A stretch of DNA of 64,000 nucleotides from Chloroflexota bacterium (GTDB lineage: Bacteria > Chloroflexota > Anaerolineae > 4572-78 > J111). Position numbers and translations under genes: made by a program. The DNA lies in contig BOKF01000028.1 in NCBI GenBank assembly GCA_016860845.1, forward strand, positions 52,035 through 116,034, written 5' to 3'. Of this stretch, positions 52,543 to 60,179 are shown in pieces. The notes beneath the pieces were generated by a model that was not told the DNA's origin, did no database searches, and was given only the letters and a program-made list of their open reading frames with translations. Each line of letters opens with the position of its first letter. Positions within the stretch are counted from its first letter, which is position 1.

Positions 52543-53061
52543 GTGGGTAAAAACAGCCGTCTAATTGGCATGATCTTGATCGGCGTGGGCCTGGTTTTGC
52601 TTTTAGGCTGCTCGGCGATTTCCCTGATGTCTTCTTTTACCTCGACCTCAGGCAACCTGGGTGGAGCTGTCCTGGGAGTGGTCGTCTCGATCCTGGTCGG
52701 AATTGTCCCCATTGCTTTTGGGGTTTATCTGCTCACCCAAGGTCGGGCCGAAGCGGCCGAGCAGGCGGACATGACTCGCCAGCGGAAAATTCTGGATATG
52801 GTCAAAACACGCGGCCAGGTGGACCTTCGTGATATGGTCTTTGATTTAAAGTCCAACACCGAACAAATCCGCGACGATATATATAAACTGGTCGGGATGG
52901 GTTTGTTCACCGGCTATATCAACTGGGATAAGGGCGTGCTCTATTCAAAAGACGCTTCCCAGCTCAAGGGCAACAGGTGTCCCAACTGCGGGGGCGAGCA
53001 GGAATTCGCCGGCAAAGGCGTGATCCAATGCAAGAATTGTGGGGCCGAGATTTTTCTGTAA
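52543..53061 (+). CDS. Small membrane protein with winged helix and Zn ribbon
   Basis: A 172-residue protein: two membrane spans (about 7-30 and 42-66), a short winged-helix-like region (ILDMVKTRGQVDLRDMVFDL..QIRDDIYKLVGMGLF) and a C-terminal zinc ribbon CPNCGG and CKNCGA. The GTG start follows AAGGAG by 8 bases. It is 31 bases downstream of the DUF2207 gene, so the two are probably cotranscribed and may work as a membrane complex. Exact function unknown. Confidence 0.8.
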   Translation: MGKNSRLIGMILIGVGLVLLLGCSAISLMSSFTSTSGNLGGAVLGVVVSILVGIVPIAFGVYLLTQGRAEAAEQADMTRQRKILDMVKTRGQVDLRDMVFDLKSNTEQIRDDIYKLVGMGLFTGYINWDKGVLYSKDASQLKGNRCPNCGGEQEFAGKGVIQCKNCGAEIFL

Positions 53062-53139
53062 ACCGACCGCAGACAGCCGACCCATTCGACAAGCTCAGGG
53101 CAGGCTGCTGACCGCCACCTCTCTTTCAGGTGGGCTTTT
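53062..53139. repeat. Mixed dispersed repeats and weak terminator
   Basis: A GACCGCAGACAGCCGACC-type string and a CATTCGACAAGCTCAGGGCA segment, both of dispersed-repeat type, are followed by CCACCT (53115-53120) / AGGTGG (53128-53133) and GCTTTT, a possible weak terminator. Confidence 0.5.
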
Positions 53140-53191
53140 AGAGTACGTCACATCCAAAAAACTCTGTACCCAGGATTTACCTCTGACTCGT

Positions 53192-54901
53192 TTGTACACT
53201 CAACTCCGGCAACTCAAAATAATCATGCTTCTGTTTATCCTGGCTCTCGCCGCCTGCGAGTCGGCCCAAACTACTGCTACTCCGGTGAGGACCGCTTCTT
53301 CACCTTCTAACCTTCCAACTCTCCCAGCTTCTATTCCTCCCCCTACCCAACCTTCGAGCCAAAGGCCCCCTATGGGCCACCTCCCAACTCTTCCACCCTC
53401 CACGCCCCCCCCTTCCAACCTTCCAACCTTTCAGCCTTCCCCCTCCCCTCAGCCGGGCGGGGCTGCTATCCTCGGACTGGTCGGCCAGCCGGATACCCTC
53501 AACCCGATTACTACCAACAATACCGCTCTGCGCGAACTGGCGCCATTGTTGTTCGACACCCTGCTCCACGTTGATCCGACGACGGCGCAGCTCCAGCCCG
53601 GTTTGGCCGAAAGTTGGGAATACAGCCGGGATGGTAAACGAGTCACTTTTCATCTACCAGCCAAGCTGGTATGGAGCGACGGCCGGCCCCTGACCGCAGC
53701 CGCCATCGCCGCCAGCTTAAAGGCGACCGAGCACCCCGCTCTGCTGGCTTTCAGCGAGATAACCGCGCCCAACCCTGAAATTCTGGAACTGACCTTTGCG
53801 GCCATAGATTGCGCCGCCGTGACCACGTTAGCCCAACTGCCCCTTCTGCCTGCCGCCGAAGTTCTCGACGCGACGCCAAAGGGCAGCGGCCCTTTCAAAA
53901 TCGCCGCCTGGTCGGAGAATAAGCGAACCCTAACCCTAGAGCGCAACCCCCATTATCGCGGCCCCGCGCCTTTACTGGACGGCCTAACCGTGCGCTTCAT
54001 CCAAGACGGCGAAGCAGCCATCGCCCTCTCCGAAGGCCAATTTGACGCGGTTGGTCCGATTGAGTCCAAAATCCCACTCCCCCAACCTCAAATCTTTACC
54101 GACCTGGCTTATCCCGCGCCGCAAATGACCTATCTGGCTATCAATTTTGCCCCTAAAAATGTGGACCCGGTTGAGCCTCAAGTGCGGCAGGCCCTGCTGC
54201 TGGCCCTGGATCGAGAAGCTATCCTAGCCGAAGCCCTCGACGGCGAGGGCCAGCTTCTGGCCGGACCGCTGCTGCCCGGTCACTGGGCCGCTAACGCCGA
54301 CCTCGCCTGGCCGGCTTACGACCCCGACGCTGCCCGGACGCTGCTGACCCGGGCCGGCTTAAAGGACGAAGACGGCGACGGCTGGCTGGACCAGGACGGC
54401 CGGCGGTTGGAGCTGTCCATCCGGGTGAATGGCGAAAACCCCTTGCACCAGGGTTTAGGCTGGCTGGCCGCCAGCTATTATCGCGACCTGGGCTTGTTTG
54501 CCCGCTCCGATAGTATCGCCTTCACCGGGCTGGTTGACGACCTGTTCACCCACGATTTCAGCCTGGCCATTTTTAGCTGGCCGCTGCTGCCCGACCCCGA
54601 CCAGCGCCTGTTTTGGCGTTCCAACGAAAATGAGGTAGGCCGGGGGCTTAACTTTATTTCTTACGACAATCCTGCTTTGGACAGGCTGCTCGACCGGGCG
54701 GTCGCTGTGCCGGGCTGCGCTGCGCAGGATCGAGCCAGAATTTACGCCAACATCCAAAAAACTCTGGCGGCGGAGCGGCCGGTTGATTTTTTGCTCGCCC
54801 CTAATCGCCATATCCTTGTGGGCGATCGCTTGCAGGGCGTCAACCCCGGCCCATTTGTTCCTTTTACCTGGAACGCCGTCGAGTGGTATCTAACCAAGTA
54901 G
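53192..54901 (+). CDS. Family-5 solute-binding lipoprotein
   Basis: A 569-residue binding lipoprotein when started at TTG 53192 (MYTQLRQLKIIMLLFILALA); the N-region is basic and the lipobox is LALAAC. ATG 53225 would leave a very short signal, and the longest frame from 53039 overlaps the previous gene. A low-complexity Pro/Ser/Thr linker (about residues 25-90) precedes the family-5 domain (ILGLVGQPDTLNPITTNNTA, GLAESWEYSRDGKRVTFHL, VWSDGRPLTAAAI, GSGPFKIAAWSENKRTLTLE). No permease or ATPase genes are next to it, so it is an orphan binding protein that may share another transporter. Confidence 0.85.
   Translation: MYTQLRQLKIIMLLFILALAACESAQTTATPVRTASSPSNLPTLPASIPPPTQPSSQRPPMGHLPTLPPSTPPPSNLPTFQPSPSPQPGGAAILGLVGQPDTLNPITTNNTALRELAPLLFDTLLHVDPTTAQLQPGLAESWEYSRDGKRVTFHLPAKLVWSDGRPLTAAAIAASLKATEHPALLAFSEITAPNPEILELTFAAIDCAAVTTLAQLPLLPAAEVLDATPKGSGPFKIAAWSENKRTLTLERNPHYRGPAPLLDGLTVRFIQDGEAAIALSEGQFDAVGPIESKIPLPQPQIFTDLAYPAPQMTYLAINFAPKNVDPVEPQVRQALLLALDREAILAEALDGEGQLLAGPLLPGHWAANADLAWPAYDPDAARTLLTRAGLKDEDGDGWLDQDGRRLELSIRVNGENPLHQGLGWLAASYYRDLGLFARSDSIAFTGLVDDLFTHDFSLAIFSWPLLPDPDQRLFWRSNENEVGRGLNFISYDNPALDRLLDRAVAVPGCAAQDRARIYANIQKTLAAERPVDFLLAPNRHILVGDRLQGVNPGPFVPFTWNAVEWYLTK
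53280..53460. repeat. CTTCCAACC low-complexity repeats in the lipoprotein linker
   Basis: Pyrimidine-rich direct repeats such as CCTTCCAACC, CTTCTAACCTTCCAAC and CCACCTCCCAACTCTTCC encode the Ser/Pro linker. They resemble dispersed repeats and may have entered as such. Confidence 0.65.
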
Positions 54902-54950
54902 CAGAGATACAGGGCAGCAGAAAAGTAATTTTTGTTACCTTGTTACCTTC

Positions 54951-55078
54951 GATGCAGCATTCCGAGTAGTCCTGAGCAAAGCGAAGGACGTATCGCGGGG
55001 TGCTGCGAAAAATCACCCCCTTCAACAGGCTCAGGACACAGCTTCGATAAGCCTATGGCACTCAGGATGATTTTTCGC
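54951..55078. repeat. Composite dispersed repeat, modules B and A
   Basis: Module B (54951-55005; GCAGCATTCCGAGTAGTC to GGGGTGCTG) precedes module A (GCGAAAAATCACCCCC from 55005 to TGATTTTTCGC at 55068-55078). The same modules occur as A-B at 16001-16102. This copy of A carries an extra internal string around AACAGGCTCAGGACACAG. Confidence 0.8.
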
Positions 55079-55142
55079 CGATAGTGGTAACTTGATTTAC
55101 CTTATGACAAGCTTGTTCCGCGAGTAAAATCAAATTATAATT

Positions 55143-55763
55143 ATGATCACAGACCCCTTTTTTAACGAAGTTTACAATGAAAAACAACTGAAACGGTTGG
55201 AGAAAAAATTTGGCCCGTTTCGGCGTTATGACCTGGGCCTGACGGTGGCGACGCAGGTTATGTTGGATATGATGTTCAAGATGAGCCAAAAGAAGCCCCG
55301 CCGGGGCGAGGTGGTCATGGTCATACCGAATGAGCAGGGCCATGTTTGGCTGCATACCAAAGATTTTTACCCGGAAGGCGTCTACCGGCTGATGACCGGC
55401 GGAATTGACCCCGGCGAGAAACCCGACAGATCGCTGCTGCGGGAGGTGGGAGAGGAAACGGGCTTTGTTGTGAAGATTGAGCGCTGCCTGGCGGTCGTTA
55501 CCTACACGCTAACTGCCGCTGAAGGCGTGCTGCCGTTTGCCTCCTACGTTTTTTTAACCCGGCCCGCCGCCGGCCAGCCCCACCCCAGCGACCCTGGCGA
55601 GCGGATTACCCATTTTAAGGCCGTGCCGGCGGCTGATTTGTTAACTGTGGTTCACAACCTACGGGCGTTGAGTGGCCCTTTTCAAGATTGGGGTATTTTT
55701 AGGGCAATAGCGCACCAGGTAGCCTACGAGGCGTTAAATCCATCCTTGGGAGAAGAAACATGA
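55143..55763 (+). CDS. Nudix hydrolase
   Basis: A 206-residue Nudix protein that hydrolyses a nucleoside diphosphate linked to some moiety. The box is G-x5-E-x7-REVGEETGF within GGIDPGEKPDRSLLREVGEE (about residues 85-107). The N-terminal extension (about 50 residues, EKQLKRLEKKFGPFRRYDLG) is not part of the fold. TTGTTC (55113) - 17 bases - TATAAT (55136-55141) ends one base before the ATG, so if that promoter is used the message would start at or just after the start codon; initiation might be leaderless from another start. No Shine-Dalgarno is seen. Confidence 0.88.
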   Translation: MITDPFFNEVYNEKQLKRLEKKFGPFRRYDLGLTVATQVMLDMMFKMSQKKPRRGEVVMVIPNEQGHVWLHTKDFYPEGVYRLMTGGIDPGEKPDRSLLREVGEETGFVVKIERCLAVVTYTLTAAEGVLPFASYVFLTRPAAGQPHPSDPGERITHFKAVPAADLLTVVHNLRALSGPFQDWGIFRAIAHQVAYEALNPSLGEET

Positions 55764-56191
55764 AATTATCAGAAATAAATCCTATTCGCTTGGTGGCCTG
55801 GGTGTATGCGATCATGTTCTTTTTTATCGCGTTTATGGGGGCTATCCCCGGGCTGACCAACGCCAGCGGCCAATTGTTCGGCCTGTTTACCCTGGATTTT
55901 TATGATAATGCCCTGCACTTTGCCTCCGGGTTGTGGGCGGCGATTGCCGGCTGGGTTTCAACCCGCGCCGCCATCTTCTACTTTAGAGTTTTTGGAATTC
56001 TCTATGGCCTTGATGGAATAATCGGCCTTATCTTTGGGCAAAGCTACCTGGATGGCGGCATTTTTCTCTTCGGAAGTACCCCGCTTAATTTTTGGACTCG
56101 CTTGGCGGCCAACCTGCCTCACATCCTAATCGGGGGGATTGCCGTGTGGGTTGGATTTGGGTGGAGTCGGAAGTGGACCGCCGATGTCTAA
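55760..56191 (+). CDS. Small four-span membrane protein (DUF4383-like)
   Basis: A 143-residue protein with four predicted spans (about 10-32, 48-70, 72-92, 112-134). The segment FTLDFYDNALHFASGLWAAIAGW with the NALHF motif is like DUF4383 proteins. ATG overlaps the Nudix stop (ATGA), so the genes are coupled. Function unknown. Confidence 0.75.
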   Translation: MKLSEINPIRLVAWVYAIMFFFIAFMGAIPGLTNASGQLFGLFTLDFYDNALHFASGLWAAIAGWVSTRAAIFYFRVFGILYGLDGIIGLIFGQSYLDGGIFLFGSTPLNFWTRLAANLPHILIGGIAVWVGFGWSRKWTADV

Positions 56192-57299
56192 GAAACTCTT
56201 CTGGCGGGTTGTCAGCCTGGGTTTCTTGATAATCCTGGTTATTATCCTGATCCCGCTCGTGGGTGTCGCCGCAGAATGTAGACCCTGGGCTAACGTGACG
56301 GCGGTGGTCCCGGCGGCCTCGGCGGAAAGGCAGAAAACAACCGCGGATTTGAGCGATTACGCCCGCCCCGAAGACCAGACTTACCTGACCCTGCCGGAAT
56401 GGTACATAGTTTACAGCGCCGACGAGTATGCGGCCTTTATCAAAAACAGGCGGCCCAGCCAATTTCCCTATTTCGGGGCAATCGGGCAGTTTTGGCGGAG
56501 CTACTACAATGTCTGCGCGGTTACGCGCGAGGTCTATCCTTTTAATTCCGGCTACCATCTCTCGCTGGTGGTGATTGGCACCAGTTTTACGCTGGAAAAC
56601 ATCGCCAGGGGTCTGTACGAAATGACGCTGGGCCGGACGGCAGAATGGCTCAGCCCCGACGCCCTGACCCCGGAGGAGGTCTATGCCCGCCAGGTAGCCC
56701 AGGAGTATGGCGATTTCATCCACACCATCCCCTGGTATGAATTCCCCTTTGGCGAGAAGTTCACCGGGCTGTGGAGGGAGACGAGCCTAGGGGGGCCAAA
56801 TATTGTCCGCAAATGGGAACGTAAATTTGCCCTGAGCCTTGAATACGGGGGCAAAGCCATTTATAGCTGGCTGATTAAGGGCGGCACCCAGGCTGCCTAC
56901 GCCCCGGAGGATTTGGAAATTCAAGCCTGGGCCAGAGGCATTTCTGAGGCGCTGCTGGCCCAGGAGCCTCAAATCAAGCTGGTTAAACCCCTCAATTCCC
57001 AAGAGGCCATCATCGCCGTGCCGCGCTACGAGGCCTTTACCCAACTGGCGCCCCAACTGACCCGGCAGGGAGTCGAGTTTATTGAAATCGCCGGCAACGA
57101 CGACATCTTAATCACGGCCATCGCTCCGGCTGATTGGGCTTACAACCTGGAGGCCGGGGAGTTTTTATTTGCGCTGCCCATCCTCAGCCAGCCGCAGCTT
57201 AAACGGGTGGCGGTCAAAGCGCCGGTTGCTTCGCTGCACCTGATTTTAAGGGATTTGGAAACCCAGGGGATCGAGCTGGAACACCTTTACGATTACTGA
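56184..57299 (+). CDS. Membrane-anchored protein of unknown function
   Basis: A 371-residue protein with one N-terminal span (MSKKLFWRVVSLGFLIILVI) and a large extracytoplasmic region. Notable segments are LTLPEWYIVYSADEYAAFIK, WRSYYNVCAVTREVYPFNSG and IHTIPWYEFPFGEKFTGLW, then a C-terminal half with paired beta-strand patterns (VPRYEAFTQLAPQL, NDDILITAIA). I do not recognise a named family. ATG 56184 overlaps the end of the previous gene by 8 bases; the frame is open further upstream but only inside that gene. Convergent with the FAD-linked oxidase, from which it is parted by a palindromic element. Confidence 0.72.
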   Translation: MSKKLFWRVVSLGFLIILVIILIPLVGVAAECRPWANVTAVVPAASAERQKTTADLSDYARPEDQTYLTLPEWYIVYSADEYAAFIKNRRPSQFPYFGAIGQFWRSYYNVCAVTREVYPFNSGYHLSLVVIGTSFTLENIARGLYEMTLGRTAEWLSPDALTPEEVYARQVAQEYGDFIHTIPWYEFPFGEKFTGLWRETSLGGPNIVRKWERKFALSLEYGGKAIYSWLIKGGTQAAYAPEDLEIQAWARGISEALLAQEPQIKLVKPLNSQEAIIAVPRYEAFTQLAPQLTRQGVEFIEIAGNDDILITAIAPADWAYNLEAGEFLFALPILSQPQLKRVAVKAPVASLHLILRDLETQGIELEHLYDY

Positions 57300-57325
57300 T
57301 TTTCAAAAAGGCCGGCGTATTTTTC
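57292..57325 (-). pseudogene. Duplicated 3' end of the FAD-oxidase gene
   Basis: These 34 bases match 57405-57438 at 31 positions. Read on the reverse strand they encode EKYAGLFENQ-stop, against EKYAPLFENQ-stop at the true end of the oxidase gene. The copy overlaps the stop of the upstream convergent gene and is separated from the original by a palindromic insert. Confidence 0.85.
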
Positions 57326-57331
57326 AGCCGC

Positions 57332-57397
57332 CAGGTGCGACGCACTTTAACACAAGCAAATTGGCAATTTTAGCCGAGAAGAAGTGCGTCGCACCTG
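57332..57397. repeat. CAGGTGCGACGCACTT palindromic element
   Basis: CAGGTGCGACGCACTT (57332-57347) and AAGTGCGTCGCACCTG (57382-57397) form a perfect 16-bp stem with a 34-base loop. It lies between the two copies of the oxidase 3' end, consistent with insertion that duplicated the flanking sequence. It may now act as a terminator for both convergent genes. Confidence 0.85.
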
Positions 57398-57405
57398 AGC
57401 AGTTA

Positions 57406-59010
57406 TTACTGATTTTCAAAAAGGGGAGCGTATTTTTCGTAAAAGGTGTTGGTAAAAACAAGCTCAGGGTCGTAACGCTTTTTGGCCTCAAAGAAATCTT
57501 TGATGTTGGGATAAGCCTGTTGAAGCTGCTGGGGGGTGTAGTAAAGCTGGTAGGGCAAGAAGAAAGTCCCGTTAAGGCTGAGGGCCAGATCAATCGTTTG
57601 TTGGGTCATCCGGCGCATGGTCTCATTATCTTCGGGCGTGGTGTTCTGGTTGATGTATAAAACCACGGCAAACATGTCGGCCGGGGCATAGTTTAAAAAA
57701 TTGTCTTCTTGATGCACCACTCTGACCGAGGCATTCAGCAGATTGGTGCCGTTTTGAGTTATAATTTCGCGCAAGCCGTCAATAAAAGTGACCAGTTGAT
57801 CGTGGGGAACGTAATATTCCTGCAAAATATCGGTTTCGTTCTTTAAATTGTTTTTAAGGTATTTTACCGAGTCGTGCATGGGCTGATTTCTTGAAACCAG
57901 GCAGGCTTCGCCGTCGGTCATCGCCTGGTTTCGACTCACCTCACAGCTTTCCAGCCTGGGTTCGACGTACTTTTCGGCAAACCACTTTAGCCGCATCGGC
58001 AGGTCGCCCTGCTTGGAAAAGTTAAGCACAAAGCGGCGCAGCTTGGTGCTGGCGACCTCGGTTAAGGGCGGGATGCCGGTTTCGGGCGCGTCGGTTTGTT
58101 CATAGGTGTAAAGCAGCATTTCCTGCAAAAGGGAGGGTGAGGCGGTGGATAAGTGGGCATACATTAAGCCCAGCTTTTCATCCTTGACCAACTTTTCGGC
58201 AAAGAGGCGGGGAAATTCCCGGTAAGCAAGCACCTGCCGCCCCGGCGTGTAAAGAACGTTGTCTGTGACCTCCACCTCCACATCCAGAATAACCCCAAAC
58301 AGGCCGTAGCCGCCGAGGACCAGCTTAAAAAGTTCCGGGTTTTGGCTGCGGCTCAATTCCTGGATCGAACCGTCGGGCAGCATGAGGCGCATCGCCCGCA
58401 GGGTCTTACCCACAGAGCCAGCCCGGTGGTCCATCCCGTGCGCATTGACCGAGATTGAACCCCCGACGCTGAAAATGTCGGAGGACTGCATGGCTTTAAC
58501 GGCATAGGCCGGGTGCAGATAATTTTGAATATCGTGCCAGGTTGCCCCGCTTTGGACGGTGAGGAGTTTCTGTTCCTCGTCCAGCGCCATCTGGTTGAAG
58601 CCGGTCATATCCAGCACCAGGGCATCCCTAAAGAAAGCGTGCCCGCCCATACTGTGCCTGACCGCGGCCATCGAAACCTTTAAGTTATTTTCTCTGGCAA
58701 AGAGCAGGGCCTGGCGGATGTCGTCAACCGTTTTGACCCGGACGATCCCGTAGACATACGTTTTATTGAGGCAACTGGCATCGTTAATCGCTCCTCCTTT
58801 TTGCGCCCAGGGCAGGCTGTCCGGGTAGGCTTGCAGTTCAATCTTGTTGGGCTTGGTCGGGTCGCCCAGCGCCTCGGGGAACAAAGGGGGACAGTCCTTT
58901 TCGCCGGCCGGGTCGGCAGCATACTCGTTAACTTTCTGGCCGGTAAAAAACAGGGCGGCGGCCAACGCCGCCGCAATCAGGCCGGTGTAAATTTTAGAGG
59001 GTCGTTTCAT
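57406..59010 (-). CDS. FAD-linked oxidase (VAO/PCMH type), exported
   Basis: A 534-residue flavoprotein with an N-terminal anchor or signal (MKRPSKIYTGLIAAALAAAL). The FAD-binding PCMH domain (about 90-260) has VKTVDDIRQALLFARENNLK, RHSMGGHAFFRDALVLDM (His likely for flavin contact) and SVGGSISVNAHGMDHRAGSV. The C-terminal half is the substrate cap, ending KRYDPELVFTNTFYEKYAP. Family members oxidise sugars, alcohols or aldonolactones. Residues from VSRNQ to VSRNQ (about 358-377) are an in-frame duplication made by a 40-bp palindromic element, probably a surface loop. Confidence 0.88.
   Translation of the reverse strand: MKRPSKIYTGLIAAALAAALFFTGQKVNEYAADPAGEKDCPPLFPEALGDPTKPNKIELQAYPDSLPWAQKGGAINDASCLNKTYVYGIVRVKTVDDIRQALLFARENNLKVSMAAVRHSMGGHAFFRDALVLDMTGFNQMALDEEQKLLTVQSGATWHDIQNYLHPAYAVKAMQSSDIFSVGGSISVNAHGMDHRAGSVGKTLRAMRLMLPDGSIQELSRSQNPELFKLVLGGYGLFGVILDVEVEVTDNVLYTPGRQVLAYREFPRLFAEKLVKDEKLGLMYAHLSTASPSLLQEMLLYTYEQTDAPETGIPPLTEVASTKLRRFVLNFSKQGDLPMRLKWFAEKYVEPRLESCEVSRNQAMTDGEACLVSRNQPMHDSVKYLKNNLKNETDILQEYYVPHDQLVTFIDGLREIITQNGTNLLNASVRVVHQEDNFLNYAPADMFAVVLYINQNTTPEDNETMRRMTQQTIDLALSLNGTFFLPYQLYYTPQQLQQAYPNIKDFFEAKKRYDPELVFTNTFYEKYAPLFENQ
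57893..57932. repeat. In-frame palindromic element in the FAD-oxidase gene
   Basis: GAAACCAGGC (57893-57902) and GCCTGGTTTC (57923-57932) are a perfect 10-bp inverted repeat. The insert plus flanks encode VSRNQAMTDGEACL followed by VSRNQ again, so 14 residues appear to have been added without frame shift. Confidence 0.75.
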
Positions 59011-59339
59011 TGCTTCAGTCCTGTTAGACGAGACTAAAATACCTTAGAGCCTGTTTGAGAAGGTCGAATTTGAGGCTCGTGGTAACGACTTTAGTCGTTT
59101 GCAGCCCCACCGTTGACGACTGAAGTCGTCACTACAAACACTTTTCAGACAGCCTCTTACCAGCAGCTCGATCAAAAGAATGCTGCAATTATGGGGAGTT
59201 AAGGGGCGTTGTCAAATTTGAGAGGAGATAGTGGTAAAATTGCAAGTGATGGTTTCGGAGGCCAAAGCTGAGCTTTGGGACTCCAGCACTTACTTCGCAA
59301 CCACCACCTGATAGGGCCGCTTTTGAAGTGGAGTGAACG
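59011..59339. other. Intergenic region with a palindromic element
   Basis: An element runs 59047-59156: GAGCCTGTTTGAGAAG at the left and CTTTTCAGACAGCCTC at the right are imperfect complements, enclosing GTAACGACTTTAGTCG and GACGACTGAAGTCGTC, which also pair. From about 59157 to 59339 I see no gene or promoter of note; the start of the next gene is preceded by GGAGTG. Confidence 0.7.
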
Positions 59340-60059
59340 ATGACAGATTATCTAAGCACGAGTGAAGCCGGGCGGCTGGCCGAACTGGAAACGGTGATCG
59401 AGCGGGGCCTGCAAACTTTCATCGAGGTCGGCAACGCCCTGATGGAAATCCGCAACTCCCGCCTCTACCGGCAAAGGTATGCCACTTTTGAGGAATACTG
59501 CCAGGAGCGCTGGGACTTACGGAAAAGCCGGATCTACCAGTTGATGGACGCCGCCGAGGTGGTAGAAAATCTAAAAAGCTCTCCCATGGCCGAACTTTCA
59601 AGCGGGAATATTCCCCTCCCGGTTAACGAAGCCCAGGCCCGTCCCCTGGCCAAGCTGGAGGTGGAACTGCAGCGCCAGGCCTGGCAAAGAGCCGTCGAGA
59701 CCGCGCCCGAAGGCAGAATCACGGCCAGGCATGTCGAAACGGTGGTGAGAGAGCTTCAAGCCGCCCCCGTTGAACCTGACTCCTTTGTCTGCCCCCGCTG
59801 CGGCCAGCGCGCCGTTCAACTTAACGAGGGGGTCATGTGCCTCAACGAGGCCTGCCAGACAAGCTGGGCGACCCTGGCCGAGTTCGAGGATGAAACGGGT
59901 GGGGTCTACCTTGACGAAACCGACCTCCTGCGGACGCACCTGAAGACGGAACTGGTCAAGCTCATCAACCGCCTGCCGCCGGAGCAGTTAAAGGAGTTTG
60001 CCGCCTGGCTGGGCGAGGTCAAGGAGAGACTGGCGGCAGCAGTCTTTTTATTAACCTGA
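59340..60059 (+). CDS. Unknown protein with a Zn ribbon
   Basis: A 239-residue soluble protein. The N-terminal half (about 1-90) is helical with VIERGLQTFIEVGNALMEIR, RQRYATFEEYCQERWDLRKS and RIYQLMDAAEVVENL, a pattern I associate with proteins of plasmids and phage-like elements. A C-terminal zinc ribbon has CPRCG and later CLNEAC (about 157-180). GGAGTG precedes the ATG. Standing alone near an integrase it may be a mobile-element accessory protein. Function unknown. Confidence 0.72.
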   Translation: MTDYLSTSEAGRLAELETVIERGLQTFIEVGNALMEIRNSRLYRQRYATFEEYCQERWDLRKSRIYQLMDAAEVVENLKSSPMAELSSGNIPLPVNEAQARPLAKLEVELQRQAWQRAVETAPEGRITARHVETVVRELQAAPVEPDSFVCPRCGQRAVQLNEGVMCLNEACQTSWATLAEFEDETGGVYLDETDLLRTHLKTELVKLINRLPPEQLKEFAAWLGEVKERLAAAVFLLT

Positions 60060-60081
60060 GTTCGACGTTTTTCCGAAAATA

Positions 60082-60150
60082 GACAGGATTTACAGGATTA
60101 ACAAGATTTTGGTCAGTTTTTATCCTGTAAATCTTGCCGTAGGTCCTGTC
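60082..60150. repeat. GACAGGATTTACAGGAT palindromic element
   Basis: GACAGGATTTACAGGATTAA at the left pairs imperfectly with TATCCTGTAAATCTTG and GTCCTGTC at the right. A partial relative is at 62690-62702 (GGACAGGATTTACAG) and the outer arm of the element at 29490 is similar. Confidence 0.72.
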
Positions 60151-60179
60151 GAGAAATAGAAAACTCCGAACTGAGGTTA

